A stretch of 64,000 nt of DNA from assembly GCF_900100155.1 (NCBI RefSeq), contig NZ_FMTP01000004.1, forward strand, positions 124,001 through 188,000. The letters run 5' to 3'. Both the position numbers and the translations under genes were made by a program. Source of the DNA: Ancylobacter rudongensis. GTDB lineage: Bacteria; Pseudomonadota; Alphaproteobacteria; Rhizobiales; Xanthobacteraceae. The notes under the pieces were generated by a model. It was not told the origin of the DNA, did no database searches, and saw only the letters and a list, made by a program, of their open reading frames with translations. Positions 29,481-38,317 of this stretch are shown one piece after another (within the stretch, counting starts at the first letter, position 1; every line of letters starts with the position of its first letter).

Positions 29481-31229
29481 TTGCGCGCCATCCTCTCCCT
29501 GCTCGCCGATGTCTGGCGGCTGTCGATCCCCTATTTCCGTGGCGACGACAAATGGCGCGGCGGGGGCCTGCTCGCGGCGATCATCGCGCTGGAAGTCGGC
29601 TGGGTCTATGTGATCGTGCTGATCAACCAGTGGAACGCGGTGTTCTACAATGCGATCCAGGAGAAGGACTATCCCGGCTTCGTCCACCAGCTCTGGATCT
29701 TCGCGCTCTATGCGGCGGTGGCCATCGCGGTGGCGGTGTATCAGGTCTATCTGCGCCAGTGGCTGGAGATCCGCTGGCGCACCTGGATGACGGAGAAATA
29801 CCTCACCGCCTGGCTGGCGGACGAGACCCATTACCGCATGCGGCTGAAGGGCGACGAGGCCGACAACCCCGACCAGCGCATCGCCGAAGACATCAGCTCC
29901 TATGTCAATCGGACGCTCGGCCTGTTCCTCGGCGTGCTCAACGCGGTGATGACGCTAGCCTCCTTCGCGGTGATCCTGTGGGGGCTGTCGGGCGATTTCA
30001 GCTTCAACCTGTTCGGCGCCGACTGGGACATTCCCGGCTATCTCGTCTGGGCCGCCTTCGCCTATGCGGCGCTGGGCACCTATCTCACCCACCTCATCGG
30101 CCGGGTGCTGATAAAGCTGAACTTTGACCAGCAGCGCTACGAGGCGAACTACCGCGTCGACCTGGTGCGGGTGCGCGAGAATGGCGAGCAGATCGCGCTC
30201 ATGCAGGGCGGGCCGGTGGAGCGCGAACGCCTGCTCTCCCGCTTCGGCCATGTCGTGCACAATTACTGGGGCATCATGATCGCCCAGAAGCGGCTGACCT
30301 GGTTCACTGCCGGCTATGGCCAGCTGTCGACGATCTTCCCGCTGGTCGTCGTCGCCCCGGCCTATTTCGCCGGCGCGATCCAACTCGGCCAGCTGATGCA
30401 GACCGCCTCCGCCTTCGGCCAGGTGCAGGGCTCGTTCTCCTTCTTCATCAACGCCTATACGACGCTGGCGGAGTGGAAGTCGGTGGTCGATCGTCTCATC
30501 GGCTTCGAGAAATCGGTGCAGGCGACGCAGGCCGAGGCGCTGCGCAGCGAGTTCCACCGCGTGCCGGCAAGGGGCCCGGCGCCGCTTGTGGTGAGCGCCA
30601 TGGAGGTGCGGCTGCCGGACGGGAGGGCGCTGCTGGAAGTGGGCGCGCTCGATCTGGCGCGCGGCGAGCGTGTGCTGCTCTCCGGCCCCTCGGGCAGCGG
30701 CAAGAGCACGCTTCTGCGCGCCATTGCCGGCATCTGGCCGCATGGCCATGGCGAGGTGGGGATAGCGCCCGGCGCGCGGGTGCTGACCTTGCCGCAGCGG
30801 CCCTATCTCCCGGTCGGCACGCTGCGCGGCGCGCTGGCCTATCCCGACCCGCTGGAGAACTATGACGACGAACGGCTGCGCGAAGCGCTGGAGGCGGTTG
30901 GCCTGCCGGCGCTGGCCGGGCGGCTGGACGAGAGCGGGCCGTGGGCGTCCATCCTCTCGGGCGGCGAGCAGCAGCGGCTCGCGGTGGCGCGCGCCCTGCT
31001 GGTCGAGCCGGACGTGCTGCTGCTCGACGAGGCGACATCGGCGCTTGATGAGGCGAGCGAGGGCGCGCTCTACCTGCTGCTCCGCGCGCGGCTGCCGCAG
31101 ACCGCGCTGCTCTCCATCGGCCACCGCTCGACCCTGATCGAGCTGCATGAGCGGCAGGTGACGCTGACCCGTGACGGCGAGGGTCCGGCGCGGCTGATCG
31201 ATCTCGCGCCCGCGCCAGTGGCGGCGTAG
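29481..31229 (+). CDS. ABC transporter, SbmA/BacA-like membrane domain fused to ATPase (YddA-like)
   Basis: 582 residues. N-terminal membrane domain of about six helices (residues 1-320; FVHQLWIFALYAAVAIAVAV, RQWLEIRWRTWMTEKYL and DNPDQRIAEDI are SbmA/BacA/YddA hallmarks), then an ATPase: Walker A GPSGSGKST, signature LSGGEQQRLAVARAL, Walker B VLLLDEATSALDE. This family resembles BacA/SbmA peptide importers with an added ATPase and is also related to the Mycobacterium vitamin B12 transporter; substrate unknown. Start is TTG at 29481, taken because MRAILSLLADVWRLS precedes the first helix; no good ATG is near. Confidence 0.92.
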   Translation: MRAILSLLADVWRLSIPYFRGDDKWRGGGLLAAIIALEVGWVYVIVLINQWNAVFYNAIQEKDYPGFVHQLWIFALYAAVAIAVAVYQVYLRQWLEIRWRTWMTEKYLTAWLADETHYRMRLKGDEADNPDQRIAEDISSYVNRTLGLFLGVLNAVMTLASFAVILWGLSGDFSFNLFGADWDIPGYLVWAAFAYAALGTYLTHLIGRVLIKLNFDQQRYEANYRVDLVRVRENGEQIALMQGGPVERERLLSRFGHVVHNYWGIMIAQKRLTWFTAGYGQLSTIFPLVVVAPAYFAGAIQLGQLMQTASAFGQVQGSFSFFINAYTTLAEWKSVVDRLIGFEKSVQATQAEALRSEFHRVPARGPAPLVVSAMEVRLPDGRALLEVGALDLARGERVLLSGPSGSGKSTLLRAIAGIWPHGHGEVGIAPGARVLTLPQRPYLPVGTLRGALAYPDPLENYDDERLREALEAVGLPALAGRLDESGPWASILSGGEQQRLAVARALLVEPDVLLLDEATSALDEASEGALYLLLRARLPQTALLSIGHRSTLIELHERQVTLTRDGEGPARLIDLAPAPVAA

Positions 31230-31233
31230 GCGT

Positions 31234-32535
31234 TCAGCGCGAGGCGGCGGCGCGGGCCTCCGCCTCGAGGGCCAGCGTGCGCTCCAGCAGAATCTCGTAG
31301 ATCGGCCGTCCGCCGAGCGCGAGGAAAACCATGTGCGCGAAGATGGCTGAGATCATCACCGGCACCAGCACCGCATAGGCGCTGGTGAGTTCCAGCACCA
31401 GCACCATGCCGACCAGTGGCGCGCCGATGGTGGCGGCGAACAGCCCGCCCATGGCGGCGATCGCGAAGGTGGTGTGCGCCTGGTCCGGCAGGGTGAAGAA
31501 CAGATCCAGCGTGGTGCCGTAGCAGAGCCCGATCGTGGTCGCGAGCGCCAGGATCGGCGCGAAGATGCCGCCGGCCACCCCGGTGGAATAGCTCGCCATC
31601 GTCATGACGAAGCGCAGCAGCACGACGAAGACCAGCATGGCCAGCGGCAGGTTCTCGCGGGTGAGCTGAACCGCCAGCAATTCGCCGCCCTGCGTCGCCT
31701 CCGGCCGCACGAACATCAGCACGCCCACGGTGAGGCCGACAAAGGTGGGGAAGATGTAGAACGAGGTGCGCATGCCGAGCCGGCGCACATGGTCGAGCGA
31801 CCAGACCAGCGTGCGGTTGAACACGAAGCCGGCCAGGCCGAGGATGGCGCCGAGCACCACGAAGGCCGGCAGCCAGACATAGGGGATGGTAGCCGCTTCC
31901 AGCAGCATATAGGGCCGGCTGCCGGTGAGATATTCGGTGACAATGGCGCTGGCGATGGAGGCCAGCACCACCGCGATATAGGTGCGCGAGGAATAGGGGA
32001 ACTGCCGGCGCGTCTCCTCGATGACGAACAGCACGGCGGCGAGCGGCGCGTTGAAGGCGGCGGCAAGGCCGGCGGCGCCGCCGGCGGCGAGCAGGCCGCG
32101 CATGTCCTCGCCCGACCATTTCATCAGGTCGGAAGCGGCCTTGGCGACCGAGGCGCCGATATGGATGGTCGGCCCCTCGCGCCCAAGCACCATGCCGGAG
32201 GACAGCGAGAGCAGGCCGGCGACGAACTTCACCGGCAGCACGCGATGCCAGCGCACCTCGCGCAGCCCTTCCATCGCGCCCTCGATCTCCGGCACACCGG
32301 AACCGCTCGCTTCCGGCGCAAAGGTGCGCACCAGCCAGAGCGACACCAGCGTCATAGCGGCGGCGACCAGCGCAGCGGCGGCATAGAGGGGGAAGCCGTC
32401 CAGCCCGAGGCCGGTGTCGAGATAGGCCGGCCAGGCGGCGGTGAGCTTTTCGACACCGACATGAAAGGCGGAACCGAGAACGCCGACGACGGCGCCGACC
32501 CCGATCGCCACCGCGTGATACGGCACATTGCTCAT
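31234..32535 (-). CDS. ClC family chloride channel/transporter
   Basis: 433 residues with about ten or more hydrophobic segments. The three ClC selectivity motifs are present: GSGVPEIEGAM, GREGPTIHIG (with the gating Glu) and GIFAPILALA. No C-terminal CBS domains, as in E. coli ClcA. Moves chloride (usually H+/Cl- antiport) across the inner membrane. Start at 32535 (MSNVPYHAV) is preferred to 32568, whose extra 11 residues are Gly/Arg-rich. Convergent with the ABC exporter gene, 4 bases apart. Confidence 0.93.
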   Translation of the reverse strand: MSNVPYHAVAIGVGAVVGVLGSAFHVGVEKLTAAWPAYLDTGLGLDGFPLYAAAALVAAAMTLVSLWLVRTFAPEASGSGVPEIEGAMEGLREVRWHRVLPVKFVAGLLSLSSGMVLGREGPTIHIGASVAKAASDLMKWSGEDMRGLLAAGGAAGLAAAFNAPLAAVLFVIEETRRQFPYSSRTYIAVVLASIASAIVTEYLTGSRPYMLLEAATIPYVWLPAFVVLGAILGLAGFVFNRTLVWSLDHVRRLGMRTSFYIFPTFVGLTVGVLMFVRPEATQGGELLAVQLTRENLPLAMLVFVVLLRFVMTMASYSTGVAGGIFAPILALATTIGLCYGTTLDLFFTLPDQAHTTFAIAAMGGLFAATIGAPLVGMVLVLELTSAYAVLVPVMISAIFAHMVFLALGGRPIYEILLERTLALEAEARAAASR

Positions 32536-32653
32536 GCCTGCCCCTCTGCGTCCCAGATGCCCCCGCATCGGTTAGCATCGCTGGGCGGCGATCGGAAGAC
32601 CGGGCGGCGCTGCATATGTGGGTGCCGCCCGGCGGAGAGGTCCGGCGGTGCGC

Positions 32654-33604
32654 CTAGGGCAGGGGCGGCGCGTAGACCGACACCGGCTCGACCGTCTCGA
32701 TCAGCCCATGGCCCTTCATGAACTCGCCGAAGCGGGCATAGCGGCCGGCATCCAGCCCCGCCGGGGCATGGGCGAAGCGGCGCAGCGTATCGGTCCAGGC
32801 GGTGCGGTTCAGCTCGTCGTCGAGCTTCGGGTTGGCCTTGACGAACAGCCCCCAGGCTTCCTCGGGGTGGTTGAGGATGTAGATGGTCGCGTCCTCCACC
32901 GCAGCGAGGAATCGCTTCAGCCGGGGATCGGCGAGCTTGTCCTGGTGGGCGACATAGATCAGCTCGTCGAACACAGGCACGCCGTGCTCCTCGGGGAAGA
33001 AGGCGCGACCCTCCTTGCCCTCCAGCCGGATCTGGGTGAGCTCGAAATTGCGATAGGCGCCGATCACCGCGTCGACCTTGCCCGCGACCAGCGCGGGGGA
33101 GAGGGCGAAATTGACGTTGATCATGGTCACGTCTGAGGGCTTCAGCCCCACGCTCGCCAGCATGGTGCCGAGCAGCGCATCTTCCAGCCCGGCGACGGAA
33201 TAGCCCACCGTTTTGCCCTTCAAGTCAGCGATGGTCTTGATCGGCCCGTCCTTTAGCACCACCAGCGCGGTGAGCGGGGTGGAGATGAGCGTGCCGAAGC
33301 GCACCAGCGGCAGGCCTTCCTTCACCTGGAGATAAAGGCTCGGCTGGTAGCTGACCGCGATATCGGCCTGGCCGGCGGCGACAAGGCGTGGCGGGGCGGA
33401 GGGGTCGGCCGGGGCGACCAGCTCGACATCGAGGTCGTGGGCTTTGAAGAAGCCCTGTTCCTGCGCGATGATCAGCGGGGCATGGTCGGGGTTGACGTAC
33501 CAGTCCAGCAGCACGGTGAGCTTGTCGGCCGCCGCTGCGGGCGCCAGCGAGAGCGCGAGAGCGAGGATGAGGCCGCCGGTGCGGGCGGCAAGGTTCTTGA
33601 ACAT
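32654..33604 (-). CDS. thiY: HMP/thiamine-precursor ABC transporter, periplasmic binding protein (ThiY-like)
   Basis: 316 residues of the NMT1/THI5-like family. Signal peptide with cleavage about AAA-DK (residues 26-27). The mature chain begins LTVLLDWYVNPDHAPLIIAQEQGFF, the ThiY signature for binding formylamino- or hydroxymethyl-pyrimidine. A TPP riboswitch lies 100 bases upstream on the same strand, which supports the thiamine role directly. A thiX-like permease gene is found 1.5 kb upstream, beyond a YcaQ-like gene. No ThiZ ATPase gene is visible. Confidence 0.93.
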   Translation of the reverse strand: MFKNLAARTGGLILALALSLAPAAAADKLTVLLDWYVNPDHAPLIIAQEQGFFKAHDLDVELVAPADPSAPPRLVAAGQADIAVSYQPSLYLQVKEGLPLVRFGTLISTPLTALVVLKDGPIKTIADLKGKTVGYSVAGLEDALLGTMLASVGLKPSDVTMINVNFALSPALVAGKVDAVIGAYRNFELTQIRLEGKEGRAFFPEEHGVPVFDELIYVAHQDKLADPRLKRFLAAVEDATIYILNHPEEAWGLFVKANPKLDDELNRTAWTDTLRRFAHAPAGLDAGRYARFGEFMKGHGLIETVEPVSVYAPPLP

Positions 33605-33701
33605 GGATCTCCTCCCAGTTGGAGATCCGGCGCGAGCTTTCGGGGGAAATCCGGCGCGGGAGTCACGCGCCGCGTGCGGCCCCGCCGTCGCTCCGTCCCT
33701 T

Positions 33702-33787
33702 CGCCGGCATGACCCGGATCAGGTTCAAAGGGTCTGGCGGCTGCCATCTCAGCCCCTTCAGCCTTGCGGCCGGCGGGACACCCCTCG
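33702..33787 (-). promoter_or_regulatory. TPP riboswitch (THI element) upstream of thiY
   Basis: Read on the minus strand, the conserved parts are GAGGGGTG at the 5' side, GGGGCTGAGAT in the middle, then ACCCTTTGAACCTGATCCGG and GTCATGCCGGCG at the 3' side, the thi-box core. A P3a-type stem (CCGGCCGCAAGGCTG region) sits between. Binding of thiamine pyrophosphate should shut off thiY. The rest of the 33605-33931 gap holds the thiY leader and a REP-like half element. Confidence 0.95.
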
Positions 33788-33858
33788 GACGCGGGAAGGC
33801 TAGCAGAGCCGCCGGGCAGGGGCAAATGGGGGCGACATCACGGGGCGCGGTGAAAGGT

Positions 33859-33885
33859 CTGGGTCCCCGCGTCAAGCCCGGGGAT
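33859..33885. repeat. REP-like element, single arm
   Basis: GGTCCCCGCGTCAAGCCCGGGGATGA. The same core (GTCAAGCCCGG...ATGAGGA) is found in both arms of the element at 49225-49305, so this is one copy of a dispersed extragenic repeat. Confidence 0.6.
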
Positions 33886-33931
33886 GAGGAAGAGCGGGGA
33901 GGGAATGAGGGGTGGGCGATGGGCGACCATC

Positions 33932-35119
33932 TCACTCGCCCCGCCAGCCCTCGGCATAGACGATACGTTCCACCCCGGCAAAGCGGGCGTGGCGGGTTAG
34001 TTCGGCATCGAGCGCGTCGAGCCGTCGGGCGGAGGCGCGCACGCCCGGTTCCAGCCAGAGCCTGCGCACATCAAGGGTGCCAGCCTTGCGGTCAGCCTTC
34101 ATGTCGATGCGCCCGACCATCCGGTCACCTTCCAGGAGCGGGAAGACGTAATAGCCATAGACGCGCTTTTCCGCCGGCACGAACACCTCGATGCGGTAGG
34201 AGAAGCCGAACAGCCGTTCCGCCCGGGCGCGGTCGCGCAGCAGCGGGTCGAACGGGCTCAGCACCCGCAGCCGCGCCGGCGGGCTCGGCAGCGAGGCGAA
34301 CAGGGCGGCGCTGCCGGCGAAGGCGTGCGAGGCGCGGGGCTTGCCGTCCACCCCCTCGATCAGCACCGGCTCCAGCCGGTCGCGGTTGGTCTCCACCCAG
34401 GCTTTCGCCTCGGCCGGCGTGACGAGGTCCCAGAAGGCGGCGATCTCGCCTGACGTTGCGAAGCCCAGCCGCTCCAGCGCCGAGGTGCAGGCCCAGTCGA
34501 TGAAGGCCTCGCCCGTTACCTCGGGCACGCGGTGGGGCGCAGGGATGACGCGCTCCGTGAGGTCGTAGCGCTTCTGGAAGCCCTCGCGCCCGGCAATGGC
34601 CAGCGCGCCGGTGCGCCAGTGATATTCCAACGCGGTCTTTTCCGGGTGCCAGTTCCACCAGCCGCCGGGCGGACGTTTTTCGGCTTCGAAATCCCGCGCC
34701 ATCAGCGGGCCCTCATGGCGCACCCGTTCCAGCACATGGTCGACATAGGTCTCGAAGCCGTTCTCGTGCCAGCTGCGCCAGCGCGTCGCCAATGTCTCCC
34801 GCGCCCGGGCGAAGCGGTGCTTCCAATAGGGGAAGAAGGCGGTGGGGATGATGGCCGCGTCATGCGTCCAATGCTCGAACAGCGCGCCGTCGCTCTCCAG
34901 CAGGGCGGTGAGGTGCTCGCGCCTGTAGCTCGGGTTGCGGGCGAACAGGATGTGGTGGTGGGCCCGCTCCACGGTGGCGATGCTGTCCACCTGCACGAAG
35001 CCGATGGCCTCGATCAGTTCCAGCAGCCCGGCCTTGCTCAGCGCCCCGCGCGGGCGGCTGAGGCCCTGGGTGGCGAGGAAGACGCAGCGGGCATCCGCAT
35101 TGGCGAGATAAAGGGTCAT
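33932..35119 (-). CDS. YcaQ-like winged-helix DNA glycosylase (HTH_42/AlkZ superfamily)
   Basis: 395 residues. The HTH_42 family of three tandem winged-helix domains includes E. coli YcaQ and Streptomyces AlkZ, which remove bulky or crosslinked alkylated bases. The catalytic Q-x-D motif is seen as GFVQVDSIATVER near residue 43, followed by RAHHHILFARNPSY. C-terminal VPAEKRVYGYYVFPLLEGDRMVGRIDMK is typical. Its ATG overlaps the stop of the thiX-like permease (ATGA), so the two are translated together. Start at 35119 is fixed by that overlap; the frame upstream lies inside thiX. Confidence 0.9.
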   Translation of the reverse strand: MTLYLANADARCVFLATQGLSRPRGALSKAGLLELIEAIGFVQVDSIATVERAHHHILFARNPSYRREHLTALLESDGALFEHWTHDAAIIPTAFFPYWKHRFARARETLATRWRSWHENGFETYVDHVLERVRHEGPLMARDFEAEKRPPGGWWNWHPEKTALEYHWRTGALAIAGREGFQKRYDLTERVIPAPHRVPEVTGEAFIDWACTSALERLGFATSGEIAAFWDLVTPAEAKAWVETNRDRLEPVLIEGVDGKPRASHAFAGSAALFASLPSPPARLRVLSPFDPLLRDRARAERLFGFSYRIEVFVPAEKRVYGYYVFPLLEGDRMVGRIDMKADRKAGTLDVRRLWLEPGVRASARRLDALDAELTRHARFAGVERIVYAEGWRGE

Positions 35120-35868
35120 GTCCGCAGCGTTTCCGGCGCCCAGGGCACGAGACGGGTGAGTCCGCGATCGACCAGGGTGAACAGGATCAGCGCCATCGCC
35201 AGCAGAACGGCCAGCGCGGCGAACACCATGTCGGTCTGCATCCGGGCGTTGGAATAGATCATGAGATAGCCGAGCCCCGCCGAGGCGCCGACCCATTCGC
35301 CGACCACCGCGCCGATGGGGGCGACGGCGGTGGCGACCTTCAGCCCGGAGGCGAGCGCCGGCAGGGCCGCAGGAATGCGGATGAAGCGCAGCGTCTTGAT
35401 GATGCCGGCGCCATTGAGCCGGGCAAGGTCGACCAGCCCCTGCTCGGTGCGCGCCAGCCCGTCATGAAAGGCCGAGGCGACGGGAAAGAAGATGATGAGG
35501 CTCGCCATCACGATCTTGGAGGCAAGGCCGAAGCCGAACCAGATGACCAGCAGCGGGGCGATGGCGAAGACCGGCAGCGCCTGCGCCACCAAGAGCACCG
35601 GCCGCATGGCGCGGCGCGCCAGCGGCGAAGCCGCCATGGCCAGCGCGCAAAGGATGCCCAGCAGCGAGCCGCACAGTAGCCCCAGCAGCATTTCCCCCAG
35701 CGTGATGCCGGCATTGTGGACCAGCACGCCGGCATTGTTCCACGCCGTCATACCAATGCGCAGCGGACCGGGCAGGATATAGGCGGGGACGGCCAGCAGG
35801 CGCACCGCGGCTTCCCACAGGCCCAGCAGAACGAGAGTGACGGCAAGCGCGCGCCCGATGGCGGCCAT
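35116..35868 (-). CDS. ABC transporter permease, probable HMP/thiamine-precursor type (ThiX-like)
   Basis: 250 residues, about six membrane helices, BPD_transp_1 family. The cytoplasmic loop reads GAGIIKTLRFIRIPAALPALASGLK, the EAA-type site that docks the ATPase. It belongs to the nitrate/taurine/HMP permease group; the ThiX assignment is inferred from the nearby thiY and riboswitch. It is transcribed upstream of the riboswitch, not behind it, and is translationally coupled to the YcaQ-like gene. No cognate ATPase next to it. Confidence 0.85.
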   Translation of the reverse strand: MAAIGRALAVTLVLLGLWEAAVRLLAVPAYILPGPLRIGMTAWNNAGVLVHNAGITLGEMLLGLLCGSLLGILCALAMAASPLARRAMRPVLLVAQALPVFAIAPLLVIWFGFGLASKIVMASLIIFFPVASAFHDGLARTEQGLVDLARLNGAGIIKTLRFIRIPAALPALASGLKVATAVAPIGAVVGEWVGASAGLGYLMIYSNARMQTDMVFAALAVLLAMALILFTLVDRGLTRLVPWAPETLRT

Positions 35869-35990
35869 GAGGGGGGTCCTACTGGGAAATCCTGCATTCG
35901 TTGCAGCCCTTATAGCCGCCGCCCGGCAAATGCGCGACGTTTGCGCCGGCCAGGGTATGGCTGACGTAGGGACGGCCGGCGCGGACAGAC

Positions 35991-36004
35991 TTGACGGCCG
36001 TCAA
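35991..36004. promoter_or_regulatory. Perfect palindrome upstream of usp gene, FNR/FixK-like
   Basis: TTGACGGCCGTCAA, a perfect 14-bp palindrome of the form TTGA-N6-TCAA used by FNR/FixK regulators, 59 bases before the start codon. FNR-type boxes usually read TTGAT-N4-ATCAA, so this has C/G at the fifth base. Oxygen control is plausible for a universal stress protein gene but unproven. Confidence 0.4.
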
Positions 36005-36062
36005 TGCGGCGACACTTCTTGGGATGCAAAAGAGTCTTCATCAGAACCGTGGAGGAAGCCAG

Positions 36063-36908
36063 ATGATCAAGGACATTCTCGTCAGCCTGCGCGTGGCGGA
36101 CGTTGGGGAAGACGTCGCCGGCGATTATGCGGTTTCCGCCGCCGCCGCGCTCGATGCCCATCTGACCGGTGTCGCCGTGAGCTACGAGATCGACGTGCCG
36201 CCGGTCTACACGGAAGCCTTCTCCACCGATTTCATCGAGGCGCAGCGGGCGGAAGGCCAGCGGCTGGCCCGCTCCTCGGTCGAGCGCTTCGGCGAGGCGG
36301 CGCGCTCGCTCGGCCTCACCGGCGAGGTGCGCCTGATCGATGGCACGCCGGGCGGGGCGGCCGAGCAGATCGGCGTCATGGCCCGGCTCTACGACCTGAC
36401 CATCGTCAACCAGGCCGACCCGGACAGGCTCGGCCCGGAGGATGTGGTGACCGAGGCGGTGCTGTTCGATTCCGGCCGGCCGGTGCTGGTGGTGCCGCGC
36501 AAGCAGCAGAAGCCGTTCTCGATGAAGCGCATCATGGTCGCCTGGGACGGAAGCCGCACGTCGGCCCGCGCGGTGGCGGAGGCGAGGGCGCTTCTTGGCC
36601 ACGCCCATCTGGTCGAGGCGGTGGTGGTCGAAACCGGCAAGCCGCTGCGCAAGAAGGGTGTCGACCTGCCGGGCGCCGACCTTGCCCGCCATCTGGCGCG
36701 TCACGAGAAGACAGTGGAACTGCGCACGCTGGTGCCGACCGGCGGTGAGAGCATCGCCGATGTGCTGCTGAAGGAAGTGGCGGCGCGCGACATCGATATC
36801 GTCGTGATGGGCGGCTACGGCCATTCGCGGCTGCGCGAATTCGTGCTCGGCGGTGTCACCCGCGACATGCTGGAGCGCATGACGGTGCCGCTGTTCCTCG
36901 CCCATTGA
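36063..36908 (+). CDS. Universal stress protein, tandem UspA domains
   Basis: 281 residues. Two UspA-like halves: the first (1-145) starts MIKDILVSLRVADVG, the second (about 150-281) starts FSMKRIMVAWDGSRTS. The ATP-binding motif of the second half is GGYGHSRLREFVLGGVT (G-x2-G-x9-G); the first half lacks a clear one. Cytoplasmic stress protein of unknown biochemical role. The start at 36063 has ribosome site ggaggaag. Stands alone, with a terminator after it and a palindrome before it. Confidence 0.9.
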   Translation: MIKDILVSLRVADVGEDVAGDYAVSAAAALDAHLTGVAVSYEIDVPPVYTEAFSTDFIEAQRAEGQRLARSSVERFGEAARSLGLTGEVRLIDGTPGGAAEQIGVMARLYDLTIVNQADPDRLGPEDVVTEAVLFDSGRPVLVVPRKQQKPFSMKRIMVAWDGSRTSARAVAEARALLGHAHLVEAVVVETGKPLRKKGVDLPGADLARHLARHEKTVELRTLVPTGGESIADVLLKEVAARDIDIVVMGGYGHSRLREFVLGGVTRDMLERMTVPLFLAH

Positions 36909-36935
36909 GGCGCAGCGACCGGCGCGACACGTCAG

Positions 36936-36958
36936 GCCCGGCGTCCGCGCCGGGCTTT
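36936..36958 (+). terminator. Terminator after usp gene
   Basis: 8-bp stem GCCCGGCG / CGCCGGGC, loop TCCG, then TTTCG. Short T run, but position 28 bases after the stop fits. Confidence 0.65.
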
Positions 36959-37111
36959 CGCGTTTCTGGGCCGGCTTTCGTGTTTCCAACCGGTTGCTCA
37001 CGGCCGCCGGCGGCTGGAGCGCAAGCCATTCTTAAGATGTGAAGGGACAGGTCTGCCGGATGGTCTTACCTTTCGGGGTGGACTGACGGTACGGAAACCG
37101 AAAGGAAGACG

Positions 37112-38212
37112 ATGAAAAAGCTCCTCGCTACCACGCTGGCGCTTCTCGCCACCGTCAATATGTCGCTGGCCTGCACCGCCGTCGATCTCGTCGCCAAGGA
37201 TGGCAGCGTCATCGCCGGCCGTACCATGGAGTGGGCGTTCGACATGAAGTGGCAGCTGGTCAGCCAGCCCAAGGGCACCGAGCTGACGCTGATCGCTCCC
37301 GCCGCGCTCAATCTGCCCGCCCACAAGGTGGCGACCAAATATTCCGTGGTCGGGGTGAATGCCGGCATCATCCCCGGCGGGGCGCTGCTCGACGGGCAGA
37401 ACTCCGAAGGCCTCTCGATGAGCGGCAACTTCCTGCCGGGCTTCACCCAGTATCAGACGGTGACGAAGGACGACAAACAATACCAGACGGTGCTGACCTT
37501 CGGCTCCTGGGCGCTGGGCAGCTTTGCCAATGTCGCCGAACTGCGCGCCGCGCTGCCGCAGATGAAGGTGTGGGCGGATGACACGTTGCAGACCGGCCCG
37601 ACGCCCCCGACCATTCATTTCGTGTTCGTCGACCGCAGCGGCGCGGGCATGGTTGTGGAATATGTCGGCGGCGAATTGCAGATCCACGACAATGTCGCCC
37701 ATGTGCTCACCAACGCGCCGACCTATGACTGGCACCTCAACAATGTGCGGAACTATCTGAACCTGACCACGGTGGGCGTGCCTGCCCGTGAGATCGGCAC
37801 GACGAACGTGACCGAACTTGGTCAGGGCGGCGGGCTGATCGGCCTTCCCGGCGACTACACGCCGCCTTCGCGTTTTGTCCGCGCCACTCTGCTGCGCCAC
37901 GGCGTGACCGAGCCGGCAGATGCGGGCGCGGCAGCGCAGGCGGTTGCCCATATCCTGAACAATGTCGATATCCCGCTCGGCATCGCCCAGTCCCGCCTGA
38001 AGGACGGCTCGCTGGTCTCGGATTATACCCAGTGGGTGGTGGTGAAGGATCTTACCAACAATCGGCTGATGATCGCCGATTACGCTAACCGGCTGAACTA
38101 TCTCACCATCGACCTCGCCCCGCTGTTCGCGCAGGAAAAGCCGGCGACGCGGCTGGTCACCGAGCTGCCCTATCCCAAGACAAGCGCCGGCGCCGAGGTT
38201 CTGGCGCCCTGA
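37112..38212 (+). CDS. Choloylglycine hydrolase family Ntn-hydrolase (penicillin V acylase-like)
   Basis: 366 residues. Signal peptide cleaves after SLA so that C21 becomes the N-terminal nucleophile of the mature enzyme; R37 then falls at mature position 17, the conserved Arg of bile-salt hydrolases and penicillin V acylases (GRTMEW). Secreted linear-amide hydrolase. Gram-negative members cut penicillin V and long-chain acyl-homoserine lactones, so quorum-signal degradation is possible; the substrate cannot be read here. Weak ribosome site (gaaaggaag). Stands alone. Confidence 0.92.
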   Translation: MKKLLATTLALLATVNMSLACTAVDLVAKDGSVIAGRTMEWAFDMKWQLVSQPKGTELTLIAPAALNLPAHKVATKYSVVGVNAGIIPGGALLDGQNSEGLSMSGNFLPGFTQYQTVTKDDKQYQTVLTFGSWALGSFANVAELRAALPQMKVWADDTLQTGPTPPTIHFVFVDRSGAGMVVEYVGGELQIHDNVAHVLTNAPTYDWHLNNVRNYLNLTTVGVPAREIGTTNVTELGQGGGLIGLPGDYTPPSRFVRATLLRHGVTEPADAGAAAQAVAHILNNVDIPLGIAQSRLKDGSLVSDYTQWVVVKDLTNNRLMIADYANRLNYLTIDLAPLFAQEKPATRLVTELPYPKTSAGAEVLAP

Positions 38213-38218
38213 TCTCCC

Positions 38219-38279
38219 GTCCGGCCGGCCGGACGCTTTCTTGTCGGCTGCCAGTTCGCCTTGCGGGCTGGCAGCCGAC
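38219..38279 (+). terminator. Two hairpins after the choloylglycine hydrolase gene
   Basis: GTCCGGC-CG-GCCGGAC followed by CTTTCTT, then a perfect 12-bp stem GTCGGCTGCCAG / CTGGCAGCCGAC with a 13-base loop. The first may terminate; the second lies in the leader of the small gene at 38318 and could affect its expression. Confidence 0.5.
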
Positions 38280-38317
38280 TTGCATGGCACGTTGCCCCCA
38301 GCGAGGAGGCCGTGCCG

